Below, piece by piece: positions 25,301 through 36,052 of a stretch of DNA of 64,000 nucleotides (its first letter is position 1; every line of letters begins with the position of its first letter). Location of the stretch: NCBI GenBank assembly GCA_033239005.1, contig BSQZ01000054.1, forward strand, positions 3,584,931 to 3,648,930. The letters are read 5' to 3'. Source of the DNA: Lamellibrachia satsuma. Lineage: Eukaryota; Annelida; Polychaeta; Sabellida; Siboglinidae. The notes below the pieces were generated by a model. It had not been told where the DNA came from and searched no databases. It was given only the letters and a program-made list of their open reading frames with translations. The position numbers and the translations under genes are program-made.

Positions 25301-26924
25301 GTAACCGTACAACCTTTTTTTGAAGCAACCTAAACCATTGACACTAGTTGTGTATGTGCTGCCCCAGGTTTCAATGCAGTACATAAAATAAGGCAAAAAG
25401 AGAGTTGTACAAAATAAGCATGCCACGTTTATTAATCACAAAGCTGGGTATCTAACCAATCAAAATCAAGCTATAGTAGAAACATCTGCAGCAAGACTAG
25501 TGAAATTCAGCTATCCCCCTCATGATTGAACTTTCCACACTTGATATTTAATACCACCAAATAAATACACAGATTGCTGGGAACAATGATATCTTCCACA
25601 AAGAGGGTTGTATCCTTCGCACCAAGACCCACACAAATTCCATTTGTCATCCTAGGCAACTGCAAGTATTGAAATGGTAAACAATTACCTCCACAATGTG
25701 GATTACCATGGTTACAAAAAGGACGACCTCTGGTGTATAATTCCCACCTGGTGCAATTACCAGCTACTAAGGGATGTCTTGGCCAGAGTCTACCTACGTA
25801 TTGTTAACACTTTTAATTTGCATGACAGTCATAAAATTAATGCAGCATCAAATGAGAAATGCGTGGCTAATTGGTGGCACAGTTAGTTGCCGTGGTGGCA
25901 TTGTTTCTCATCAGCGAGATTCTCATAATTAATAGCCCGGTGGCTGTTGTTGTGTTGGCCGTAATTTGATGTGGCGCGGTGACATCACTACCAGTGACAA
26001 GTGGCCAGCCGCATGCGTGTCCGACCGTATGGCGATGTGTTCGAACAGCATTGGCTGGCGCGTTTCTATGCTGCATCCAATGTCGAGTGTTCTCGCTAAA
26101 CAGAGTGTGACTGGTAGCGGAAGGGGCTGTTTACCTTACTGATAACGCGGCACTGTTGGCCGGGTAGCTTTTGATGGAATGATCGCACTGTCACCTACTT
26201 ACAGGTGACAACAGAACTCTGCGTTTGTGGGCCATTGTCAGCCCGCCGCGTGTGACATTTCAACTAGGATGTGTTCGGCATCGTTATGTGGCCCATTGTA
26301 TACAGTAAGTGTTATATTGACCAGTGTGATTTGTTCCTCTCTGTGGCGGAACATGAGCAGTTGTCATCGCTGCTTGTTTGTGCTATCAATCCTGATCTTG
26401 CTTGTCCTCAACACACTTTCACTGCCCTAGCAAATACAAGTCTGCTAGGTGAACATCATAGATTCCTAATACATGTTAGCAGACAATACAGTGACATTTT
26501 AATTGTATTCCATCTAAGCTAAACGACAACAGAGATCTGACATACTGACCTATAAGTTTATAGCCGTTGCTAATGTTAGTACACCTTGTGATCACATCTT
26601 AGTTTCCTGCTTCCTGTTTAGATCCATTTAACTGTTTTTTTAAGATAATCTAAAGTATTTTAATTAATGTTGATATGACATTGCGAGAGTGTCTAGTTTA
26701 ACCTTGGTGTACTGTGTGTCAACACTGCAATGTTATTCACTGCATTATCTGAATTAATTTTTACCTATTCTTACGATGGTGTCACATTGTGTAAAAACAA
26801 TTCTAATGTGGAAATGTTTGGTAGATCCTCTACTGTGTCCGAGTTTTATTCATTCAACCCTTCAGGTAATTTGATCATGAAGTCTCACTTGGGTCGTTCC
26901 GTGTCAAGTCAACCAATGCTCAAA
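22314..26924. other. Long intergenic stretch, no gene recognised
   Basis: No convincing exon on either strand. Local items: a YY1-like word aaaatggcgg at about 23895, a near-palindrome atgccggct...agccggcat near 25220-25252, and a CpG-denser region at 25880-26260. Confidence 0.4.
25880..26260. promoter_or_regulatory. CpG-richer segment, possible promoter
   Basis: Compared with the AT-rich flanks, this stretch has visibly more CG dinucleotides (ggcgcggtg, ggctggcgcg, aacgcggcac, cgccgcgtg). It includes an ETS-like agcggaag word near 26117. It could be the promoter or untranslated first exon of the + strand gene whose coding exon begins at 36 kb. No transcript evidence is available. Confidence 0.18.
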
Positions 26925-27790
26925 AAGTTGATGTCTCAGAATTTGCTTAAATCTTAACCAATAAATAAGTAGCTATACCTGAACACTTCTGCAAAAAACA
27001 AGGATTTGCATGCAAATTGTGTCTATAATGGCCTTTGATGTGAACAGGGGATGAGCGTCCCGAAACGCACCCATTATTTTTATATGTTGTTGGGTGCTTC
27101 TAACTTGAGCAGTCTTCAAGCTACATATCTGCTGAAATTTGCTGAATATGTAGACATAGTGGGAGAGATTATCTATGCAAAATTCGAGAATGATAGGGCA
27201 AAGGACAATGGGTATAGTGGATGAATGAAAATGGAAAATAATTGTTTTCTCCTATAAGGATTTCAGCAGTCTGTATACCCACTGCTGTTTCAGTACAATG
27301 TCCAAATTGCTACCATCTGTTGTCAGGGATACCAGCAATAACCTATTTGTTCAGTGAGCTTCTAGTTGCTATACTTTCAGAATAATTCAGCCTTAAACAT
27401 TTTCTATAAATTACGAATTTCAGCACCCAAATTGAAAATGTAGGACAAGTCCTATGACCACTATTTTTTAGCTGCGCATAGTCCTTTATTAGATCAACAA
27501 CATATTACAATGTCAGGATGGTGTTCAGCCACATTTATTTTGGGACGATGTTTTTCAGCTGCAATATAAATTAAATGAGACAGAACACTATCCTAAAATT
27601 GGACTTGTCCCACATTCTCATTTTGGGTGCTGAAATTCATACAACTTCTCTAGTGCGTTTTGGGGCGCTTACCCCTGTTCACATTATGGGGCATTACAGG
27701 CACAATTTGCATATAAATGCTTAGTTCTTTTGCACAAGTTCCATGTGTACCCACTTAGTCATTGGTCAAAATTCAGTGGCATGAAAAGGT
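26925..27790. mobile_element. Foldback (inverted-repeat) element
   Basis: The left arm (about 26945-27085; tgcaaattgtgtctataatg, gtgaacaggggatgagcg, aaacgcac) is the diverged reverse complement of the right arm (about 27640-27775; gtgcgttttggggcgct, cccctgttcaca, aggcacaatttgcata). A second, inner inverted pair lies at about 27408-27470 and 27590-27640 (tttcagcacccaaattgaaa versus cattttgggtgctgaaat). No transposase is present. Nested arms fit a MITE or foldback element. Confidence 0.7.
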
Positions 27791-28337
27791 GTGGAAAATT
27801 AAAAAAATTAAATTTTACTTCAAGAACATTCATCAGTTGTTTTTGCTGGCTGACTTTTCATAGACGCCAGCTACCAGGCACTGGAATAGCATCATAAATC
27901 TAATGCGTCTGGAGGCTCACTGCCAAGATACCAGCACAGTCGGCTGCAGTCTATTGCATCACCCACCCTGTAACTGGGTGTTTTTGTTTAATTTAGGCTT
28001 TTCACTTGAAATGAAGGCGAGCTGGTTTTCAAAATACCTTTGTCTCCCTCAAGTGTGCTTGAAAGTGGAGTGAAATCCTGGGGGTTGTGTCATATCCTGG
28101 GGGTTGTGTCAAATCGCACGCACACATGCACTACAAAGGGTCCTTTTTCAATGTTCAGTCACAGAAGTTTTTCCACACACATGCTTCTAATGACTGCTTT
28201 GTTGAGTTGTTGGAATTGGAACAAATTTAATTAAAGAAAATAACTTAAGCCGTCTTGTCTATCTAACTCGAGTTGATGTACTAAAAAAACATTTTTATTT
28301 TGTATAGAAACAAGAAGCTGCTTGTGACTGGCAGCTT
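27791..28337. other. Spacer
   Basis: Contains a 20-bp tandem pair (tcctgggggttgtgtca) at about 28076-28112. Nothing else recognised. Confidence 0.4.
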
Positions 28338-28468
28338 AGTAGCAACTTTTGGGTTGCTACAATCTAGTAGCAACCTTTGGGTTGTTACTAGGGAGCAAGT
28401 CCACACTTTTGGGTTGCTACAACCTAGTAGCAACCTTTGGGTTGTTACTAGGTAGCAAGTCCACACTT
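28338..28468. repeat. Compound tandem repeat with inverted words
   Basis: Two long units contain agtagcaacctttgggttg and agcaagtccacactt. Within each unit, gtagcaacc and gggttgctac words face each other, so single strands could form hairpins. Confidence 0.8.
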
Positions 28469-28519
28469 TATGCCCTTCCAGTTGTTGGTTTCTGAGTGTC
28501 TCATGACACTGTTGTTTCA

Positions 28520-29050
28520 GCAGACTACAAAATAATAATAATAAAAGTATTTATATAACACTTAATCAATCAAGATTGCTCTCAGGCAATTTATATACAT
28601 GCAATCATAACTTACAGTTATATTAAACAAATACCAACAATAATAATTTTAAAATATAGTCCATAAAAAAAATCCTGCCATAAATAATATATAATAAAAA
28701 ATAAAAATTATGTAATAAAAAAATAATATTAAATGCGTATACAAATTTACACATCAGCATATCTAAAAAGATGTGTTTTTAAAAGTTCTCACTGAATCAG
28801 GCAGCCGATTCCGAAGATTGACTGCAGCCACAGCAAAATGATGATCACCATTCGTGACCATCTGCAGAGTTGGTACAGACAATAGTTGCAAAGAAGCGGA
28901 CGTCATTGCAGATTTGGATGGCGTCGGATTATTGACTCTGTGACCTAGTCTGGTGCCAGACCGGACAGATGATATTGTGGTCCTCTTCACACCCGAAGGA
29001 CGAACCATTGTTATTAGTTTCTCACAGTTTCTGAGGTAGCAACTCATGAA
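28520..29050. repeat. Interspersed repeat or decayed protein-coding repeat remnant
   Basis: Starts with an AATAAT-rich tail (28530-28545) and a tatttatataacacttaatc motif. It continues with a segment whose - strand frame (28763-29047) includes GDHHFAVAAVNLRNRLPDSV, which resembles the conserved C-terminal words of LINE ORF2s (AVAAPxLWNxLPxxIR). I could not decide between a LINE fragment and another repeat class. Confidence 0.4.
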
Positions 29051-30850
29051 AAATTCACATAAAAAACAGTTCTGTTTTAGTCTAAGATAATTATATTATA
29101 ATTGTTATATATTGCATCCCAATTATTCGGTTATGCAGGTTTACTTTTGTTTAGTCATAATTACAATTATTATTCAGTTGTGTATTTATATTTGTTTGAG
29201 TAGGGTTATATTACTTTGGAATGTTGACGTTTTAAAAATCACACTAAAAACACCTTTCGTCTGAAGTGTTGTGGTGGTCATAATATAATTTTTTTATATA
29301 TCTTGGTTTATAAAAAAATAATTAACAGTGAAATTGACATTGATTAATGTTGCACGCATACAGTGTCGTATAAGTGTGTAGGGCATACAGTGTCATATAG
29401 GTGTGTAGGGCATACAGCAGATTTACCTATTGCATAAACTGATTTAATTTTTTATGTGTTGCCAACAACTTAGAGGATTGTTGGTTAGGTATGAAAACAA
29501 GCTGGATACACAGTCGGTGTGAACTGTGTTTTCTTCACACATTTGAAGTATTCAACATGTTCAACATAGCAGCTAATTAGTGACTAAGAATCACTTGTAG
29601 TGTGAATCGCGGACTCGTGGCTTTGTTGTGAAGTTGCTTTGTTGTGAAGTTGCTGGTGTGGTACCCGTGCCAGTGTGTTTGACACGTGTACATACGCCAG
29701 TAGCCAGGCAACAATGCATAAACACTCAGAGTATGAGTCACTAACGCGTGTGTATTGACACGTCTGGCTGAATTTTCACCTGAGTACCTGTCACACCTTC
29801 GTTAAGTTCACCATCAATTGTGGGTCTGTAGCGTGTTAATGTAAAGGTACACAATCTAATCATTTTGTCATAAAGTCGTTGTATAACGTTAACATTTTCA
29901 CTGCACAAATGCGTATTAAAATTTAATGAGCATCAACGTAATTTTTTTGGACCATTGCCTGTTTAATTTTAGTGTTTCTGTCTGAATATAGTAATAAATG
30001 TTTAATTTCAGGCAAGAGCCCATAATATATATACATACAATACAAGTAAAAAAACATATAATGAATATCGTGTTTACATTGCTTGCAGGGAGGGCCATAA
30101 TTTTAGGGGTTAGTAATTTAATGATAAGCCCATTTTGTGATGCCTTGAATGGCTGACCCTGATAAACTGTTATTGTAATTTGTCACCAGTTGTACTGAAC
30201 TGTCTGAACAGCAAGGTCAGTGGGAAGATAAGTGATATTAGTTTTTGTAATGTCATTCATTTGGGGCTGTCATGATGTTAGGGCATAGATATGTGGTTTA
30301 TACTATAATTATTTATAACATGGTTTTATAATAAAAAGGACCAGACTTTGTAGCTGTAGGTATTAGAGTGTCACGGCAGGCATCTGTTCATAAGGTCTAC
30401 GTGGGTGAGTCTGAGTGATGTTATTTAAGCACTATGCATGTGTGTACACGTCTATTTATGTTTGCGATGATCCACCATTATATCTGTTGAGCACTCACTT
30501 CTGAGGTGTTGAGTGTTCTGTCACTTGATCAACACAGGCTGACTGCCGAGTGGAAATGTTGATGCCAGTAGTCACCGATTGTGTATGTGTGAAAAATTCA
30601 TCTGTTTCAGAGAAAACATTGTGGTACGTTTATTGGTTGTCTAAAATCGTGGTTCTGTTGTTAGAGAAGCCATTTTCTGAGCACCTTGCGCATGTATGAA
30701 ATTTGAGCAGACATGCATTGCGTGACTGGGTAAATTGTGCTGGCTGTATTGTGTGCGTGCGTATTCACTTTCTGAACAGAACAGTGACAGATTGACGTAG
30801 GCTTTTTCATAACAGGTACAAAGTAACAAACATGTCTGTCATAAATGATA
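29051..30850. other. Spacer
   Basis: Contains a 2.3-copy tandem repeat at about 29350-29418 (gtgtagggcatacagtgtc). No gene recognised. Confidence 0.4.
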
Positions 30851-31512
30851 ATGTCTGGCATACTCCTTGCTCCACACAATGTAGATTGTAATTAATTTGT
30901 CTGGCATACTCCTTGCTCCACACAATGTAGATTGTAATTAATTTGTCTGGCATACTCCTTGCTCCACACAATGTAGATTGTGACTAATTTGTCTGGCATA
31001 CTCCTTTCTCCACACGATGTAGATTGTGACTAATTTGTCTGGCATACTCCTTTCTCCACACGATGTAGATTGTGACTAATTTGTCTGGCATACTCCTTGC
31101 TCCACACGATGTAAATTTTGACTAATTTGTCTGGCGTACTCCTTGCTCCACACAATGTAGATTGTGACTAATTTGTCTGGTAAACTCCTTGCTCCACACA
31201 ATGTAGATTGTCAATAATTTATCTAGCATACTCCTTGCTCCACACGATGTAGATTGTGACTAATTTGTCTGGCATACTCCTTGCTCCACACAATGTAGAT
31301 TGTGACTAATTTGTCTGGCATACTCCTTGCTCCACACAAGGTAGATTGTGACTAATTTGTCTGGGATATTCCTTGCTCCACACAATGTAGATTGACACTA
31401 ATTTGTCTGGCATACTCCTTGCTCCACACAATGTAGATTGTGACTAATTTGTCTGGCATACTCTTGCTCCACACAATGTAGATTGTCACTAATTTGTCTG
31501 GCATACTCCCTG
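30851..31512. repeat. 46-bp minisatellite, about 14 copies
   Basis: The unit contains ttgtctggcatactccttgc and tccacacaatgtagattgtg. Copies differ by scattered point changes, mainly acaatg/acgatg and ttgtaatt/ttgtgact. Confidence 0.92.
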
Positions 31513-32177
31513 CATACTCACTAGCCAAACCAACCGTGGCATCTGTCAAGTAACGTCTATAGTGAGCTAGCTTCACAGTTGCTTTCATGTGGTTTATTTA
31601 ATATGCGATGACAGTTAAATTTACTGTCTGTATAATTCTGAAATTGCTACCAGCAAAAAAAGTGTTGATTGGATTGGCTTGATGCCTTCAAATGTGCTCG
31701 TCCTGGAACTACCTGAGACCACGCAGTAACGACTAGGAATGTCACAACTAGCATTTTACGCAGATAATAGATTTGTTTGCAGACTGGTGAATGCGTTTGT
31801 CCAAATGATTCCTGCTACCGATGGAAAGAAAGTAGCAGGAAAAGTTCCGGGCTGAAATTTTAACTACCATTTTTCTATATTATAATGTATTAATATGAGT
31901 ACTTTCACTCATGATTTTTTAGTACATCAAATTCATCAATCAAAATGTGGCATGGAACTCAGCTGGAGCGGCGTAGAATCTTGCATCAGTCCTCCACTTG
32001 GCATGACAGATGTTGGCATAAAATTTTTATTAATGTAAATAATGTAATGTAATTTAAATTTGAATCCTTGTGCATGTTGGTGAAAGCATGCATGCTTGTG
32101 ATGTAAATTGGTTTAATTTGTTTGGTAGCTATAATAATTATTGTAACTTAATATAACTCTTTAGTATCACATTATAT
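31513..32177. other. Spacer, nothing recognised
   Basis: No exon or domain seen. Confidence 0.4.
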
Positions 32178-32512
32178 TGACTAAGTCTATATAACAAACA
32201 TGTTGACTGAGTCGGTATAACAGACGTGTGTTAACTGAGTCGGTATAACAGACGTGTGTCAACTGAGTCGGTATAACAGACGTGTGTCAACTGAGTCGGT
32301 ATAACAGACATGTGTCAACTGAGTCGGTATAACAGATGTGTGTCAACTGAGTCGGTATAACAGACGTGTGTCGATTTCGTCTGTATAACAGATGTATGTC
32401 GACCAAGTGACTAAGTCGGTACCATATAACAGACATATTGACTGAGTCAGTATAACAGACGTGTCGACTGAGTGGTACAACAGACTTCTTGACTGAGTCT
32501 GTATAACAGACT
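32178..32512. repeat. About 28-bp minisatellite
   Basis: The unit is ctgagtcggtataacagacg followed by tgtgtcaa. Copies decay toward the right end, where the next array begins. Confidence 0.9.
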
Positions 32513-32930
32513 TTTTGTCAATAGCCAGTGCTCTGATTTGTCAACAGCCAGTGCCCTGATTTGTCTACAGCCAGTACCATAATTTGTCAACAGCCAGTAC
32601 CATGATTAGTCAACAGCCAGTGCCCTGATTTGACTACAGCTAGTGCCCTGATTTGTCAACAGCCATTACCATAATTTGTCAAAAGCCAGTGCCCTGATTT
32701 GTCAACAGCCAGTGTCCTGATATAATTTGTCTACAGCCAGTATCATAATTTGTCAACAGCCAGTGCCCTGATTTGTCAACAGCTAGTGCCCTGATTCGTC
32801 AACAGCTAGTACCATAATTTGTCAACAGTCAGTGCCCTGATTTGTCAACAGCCAGTGCCCTGATTTGTCAACAGCCAGTACCAAAATTTGTCAACAGCCA
32901 GTGCCCTGATTTGTCAACAGCCAGGGTTAC
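32513..32930. repeat. 23-bp minisatellite, about 18 copies
   Basis: The unit is tttgtcaacagccagtgccc plus tga. It alternates between gtgccctga and gtaccataa versions. It directly follows an unrelated minisatellite without spacer. Confidence 0.92.
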
Positions 32931-33524
32931 ATACAATGTGGCCAGCCAGCCTTTGTAAATGTCTCATGCGACCTCTGAAGTTTATCTGGTTTGTCCTTCC
33001 AGCTGACCACTATCTTGAGGCCATTTCACTTGATATGGTCTACTGGTGATATCTGGTTGAGTGATCAACACATATGGCCAAAGTTGTCCATTCGTGCGGA
33101 ACAGCCATACAATGATCATGTGGCCATTAACTGTTTGCTAGATTAAGACTGCATTCATTGGAGGCCAGCCCCAGACCTTGGCTACAAGTATATCATTGTC
33201 CGATGTAGAACACAGCTAGTACGTAGTGGTGTTGGCGGCAGTGTGGGCCACTTGCTTGAACGTGTCAAATGGACCATGGAGTGGTCTTGTGACTCACCAA
33301 GCCTTTACATGGCATATTTTTGTGGAATTTGACTCTTGGCACATGTTATCTGATCACGGCGCTAGGATTGGTTTAACCTAAAACCACATATGTGGTTATC
33401 TGTCAACACTCTCATTCGGTGGTTGTCATCATGGAGTGTAGGAATGTGTATGCCATGGCTGCTGTGTCAAGGTAACCTGTTCACTGTCTGTGTTGTTGTA
33501 TTAGTTCAGTTAGAGCATGTGAAG
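32931..33524. other. Spacer, nothing recognised
   Basis: No supported exon or repeat. Confidence 0.4.
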
Positions 33525-33680
33525 GTAAGTTCTTATATAGTGCGGTATCTAGTCCTTGGACTGTTCAAAGCGCTTTTCACTTCACCCCCGGCAGACCTGT
33601 TCATACGTACTCATTTATACAGCTGAGTGAACTGTTTATAGCCAGGTACTCATTTATACAGCTGAGTGAACTGAGGCAGT
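33525..33680 (+). repeat. Interspersed repeat fragment
   Basis: Contains ttatatagtgcggtatctag, caaagcgcttttcacttcac and cccccggcagacctgttcat. This wording is typical of widespread invertebrate interspersed repeats. The word actcatttatacagctgagt is duplicated at its end. Confidence 0.5.
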
Positions 33681-34494
33681 TAGAGGATGCGAGGAAGCAT
33701 GCCCAAGTGAGGAAAGTCTTTTATGCTGGGACTGGATCTGACTTTGTGTATGCTGCCGGAAGGTGTTTGTTGTTAGAAGCTGTCAGAAATGACCCAGTTT
33801 CTTTCAACTGAGTTTTGTCGGTAATAATGTCATAGTAATCTATGAGATTTAAAGAACTTGTGGCCATGATGTTACTTAATTATGTAATTATGCTAAATTT
33901 GAGTTAGTTTGGTTTGGAGACATTTCAGTGCATGACAGACTGAATAACTTTGTAGTTTGAGAACTTCATAGCTGTTCTTATACTATTTTGAACTGGCCCC
34001 ACAAACGTATAAATTATAAGCATATTATTTTGTAACTAATAAAAACGTCATAAAGCAAAACAACAAAGTTTTCATGCATAAAACAGACTAGAATAACGTA
34101 ATAACAAAACACAAAGTTAAACATGCAAGTGGTAGATAATCTAGAACCCAGATTATAATTAAAAAAAATTTAATGTGTAATTCTATATTACATAACAGCG
34201 AATGCAGTCTTAAACAGATGAATTTTAATGTGGGATTTAAAAAACTTTAAATATGTTTGACGCAGCGGCAGTCGGGCAACTTGCTCAACCGGGGCGCTGC
34301 AGTCACACAGTAAACACGCCAACCATAATATATTATGTATAGTTCTAGAATTGTGGCTGGGACAGTCACTGATCTCTATAAAATAATCATTAGAAACCAG
34401 TTATTCATATTGTAGCTAGGCCTATCATTATATTTAATTCCATATGTTATGCAGGCATAACATACTAATTCGTAATGCAAGTGCCAATTTATGC
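33681..34494. other. Spacer with repeat fragment
   Basis: Bases 33905-33990 match the repeat that precedes the 58-bp minisatellite at 13.9 kb, here with no tandem expansion. No gene seen. Confidence 0.5.
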
Positions 34495-35227
34495 AAAAGT
34501 GGTTGCGTTTACTCTTATGCCACAATGTCAAAGTGGTTGCGTTTACTCTTGTGCCACAATGTCAAAGTGGTTGCGTTTACTCTTGTGCCACAATGTCAAA
34601 GTGGTTGCGTTTACTCTTGTGCCACAATGCCAAAGTGATTGCGTTTACTCTTGTGCCATAATGTCAAAGTGGTTGTGTTTACTCTTGTGCCGCAATGTCA
34701 AAGTGGTTGTGTTTACTCTTGTGCCACAATGTCAAAGTGGTTGTGTTTACTCTTGTGCCACAATGCCAAAGTGATTGCGTTTACTCTTGTGCCATAATGT
34801 CAAAGTGGTTGTGTTTACTCTTGTGCCGCAATGTCAAAGTGGTTGCGTTTACTCTTGTGCCACAATGCCAAAGTGATTGCGTTTACTCTTGTGCCACAAT
34901 GTCAAAGTGATTGCGTTTACTCTTGTGCCACAATGCCAAAGTGATTGCGTTTACTCTTGTGCCACAATGTCAAAGTGATTGCGTTTACTCTTGTGCCACA
35001 ATGTCAAAGTGGTTGCGTTTACTCTTGTGCCACAATGTCAAAGTGGTTGCGTTTACTCTTGTGCCACAATGTCAAAGTGGTTGCGTTTACTCTTGTGCCA
35101 CAATGTCAAAGTGGTTGCGTTTACTCTTGTGCCACAATGTCAAAGTGGTTGCGTTTACTCTTGTGCCACAATGTCAAAGTGGTTGCGTTTACTCTTGTGC
35201 CACAATGTCAAAGTGGTTGCGTTTATT
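34495..35227. repeat. 34-bp minisatellite, about 21.5 copies, open in three frames
   Basis: The unit is caaagtggttgcgtttactc followed by ttgtgccacaatgt. As 34 leaves remainder 1 on division by 3, each + strand frame cycles through all three phases. The unit has no stop in any of them, so all three frames stay open across the array and each unit supplies an ATG. I regard these ORFs as a by-product of the repeat. Confidence 0.93.
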
Positions 35228-36052
35228 CAGTATGAATCGGCGGGGTGGGGCCGATATCTTGCGCATTTTGACAAACTGAATCGGCACAAAGATTGTTGAA
35301 TCGGTGGCCCCTGATAAAAAGGCCTTAATTTCAGTCAGTGAATCAGGTGATGATCAATGTTCAGTTGAACTAACGTAGTCATAAAAATTAATTAATGAGC
35401 CTTCATTGTCAGTGATGTGAGGTGCCACGGTTGAGCTGTCGTGTTCCAGTACTGCAGTCTACTTCAGTGGCTCTTTTCTGTGTACGAATTAAAAAAGACT
35501 TGTCCACTTGTTTACGAGGTTTTATTTGCATGTAAGCATATAGATGGATGCACAGTTTATGTATATACACTTATGGATTACGCATTGAATATGAACTTTG
35601 GTGGCAGATATGTAGCAATTTGATGAACCAGCTTGCAAAGTGGATCTTCTAACGACTGCACATACCCTTTTAAAACTGCATATGCTAATTAATTGTGGAC
35701 ATATATATATATATAGAGAGAGAGAGAAAACTTGCTTTTAACAGACCCAAGGATTGAGCCAGCGTGATGAAAGACTATTAACTCTTTTTATCCCAGAGGC
35801 CTATCCAAAATAAGCCTCCTAGTTCCCAAACAAATTTACTTTCGCACTGATTTCATGTTTTTTGTTTGAGAGTTCCTTGTTCATGTATTTGTTATGCTTT
35901 ATGTGTGAGCATGTACCATAAACTATATCTGTGCTCATCCACTGTTACAAGTTTCCGCATCCACGAGCACAGCACCTGCATGTCGAGACCAGCTATCGAG
36001 CACAGAGTTGGCTGCGTTCTTCACTGTGTTGACACACTTGTCTCTGTTGCAG
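35228..36052 (+). other. Upstream of the large exon: intron or 5' flank
   Basis: Ends with a clear acceptor, tgtctctgttgcag|gctcc, at 36052/36053. A short TA/GA microsatellite lies at 35702-35730. No coding exon was identified here. Confidence 0.5.

Noticed and set aside
34444..35299. Overlapping ORFs of cysteine-rich repeats
   Set aside because: All derive from the 34-bp minisatellite in three shifted frames.
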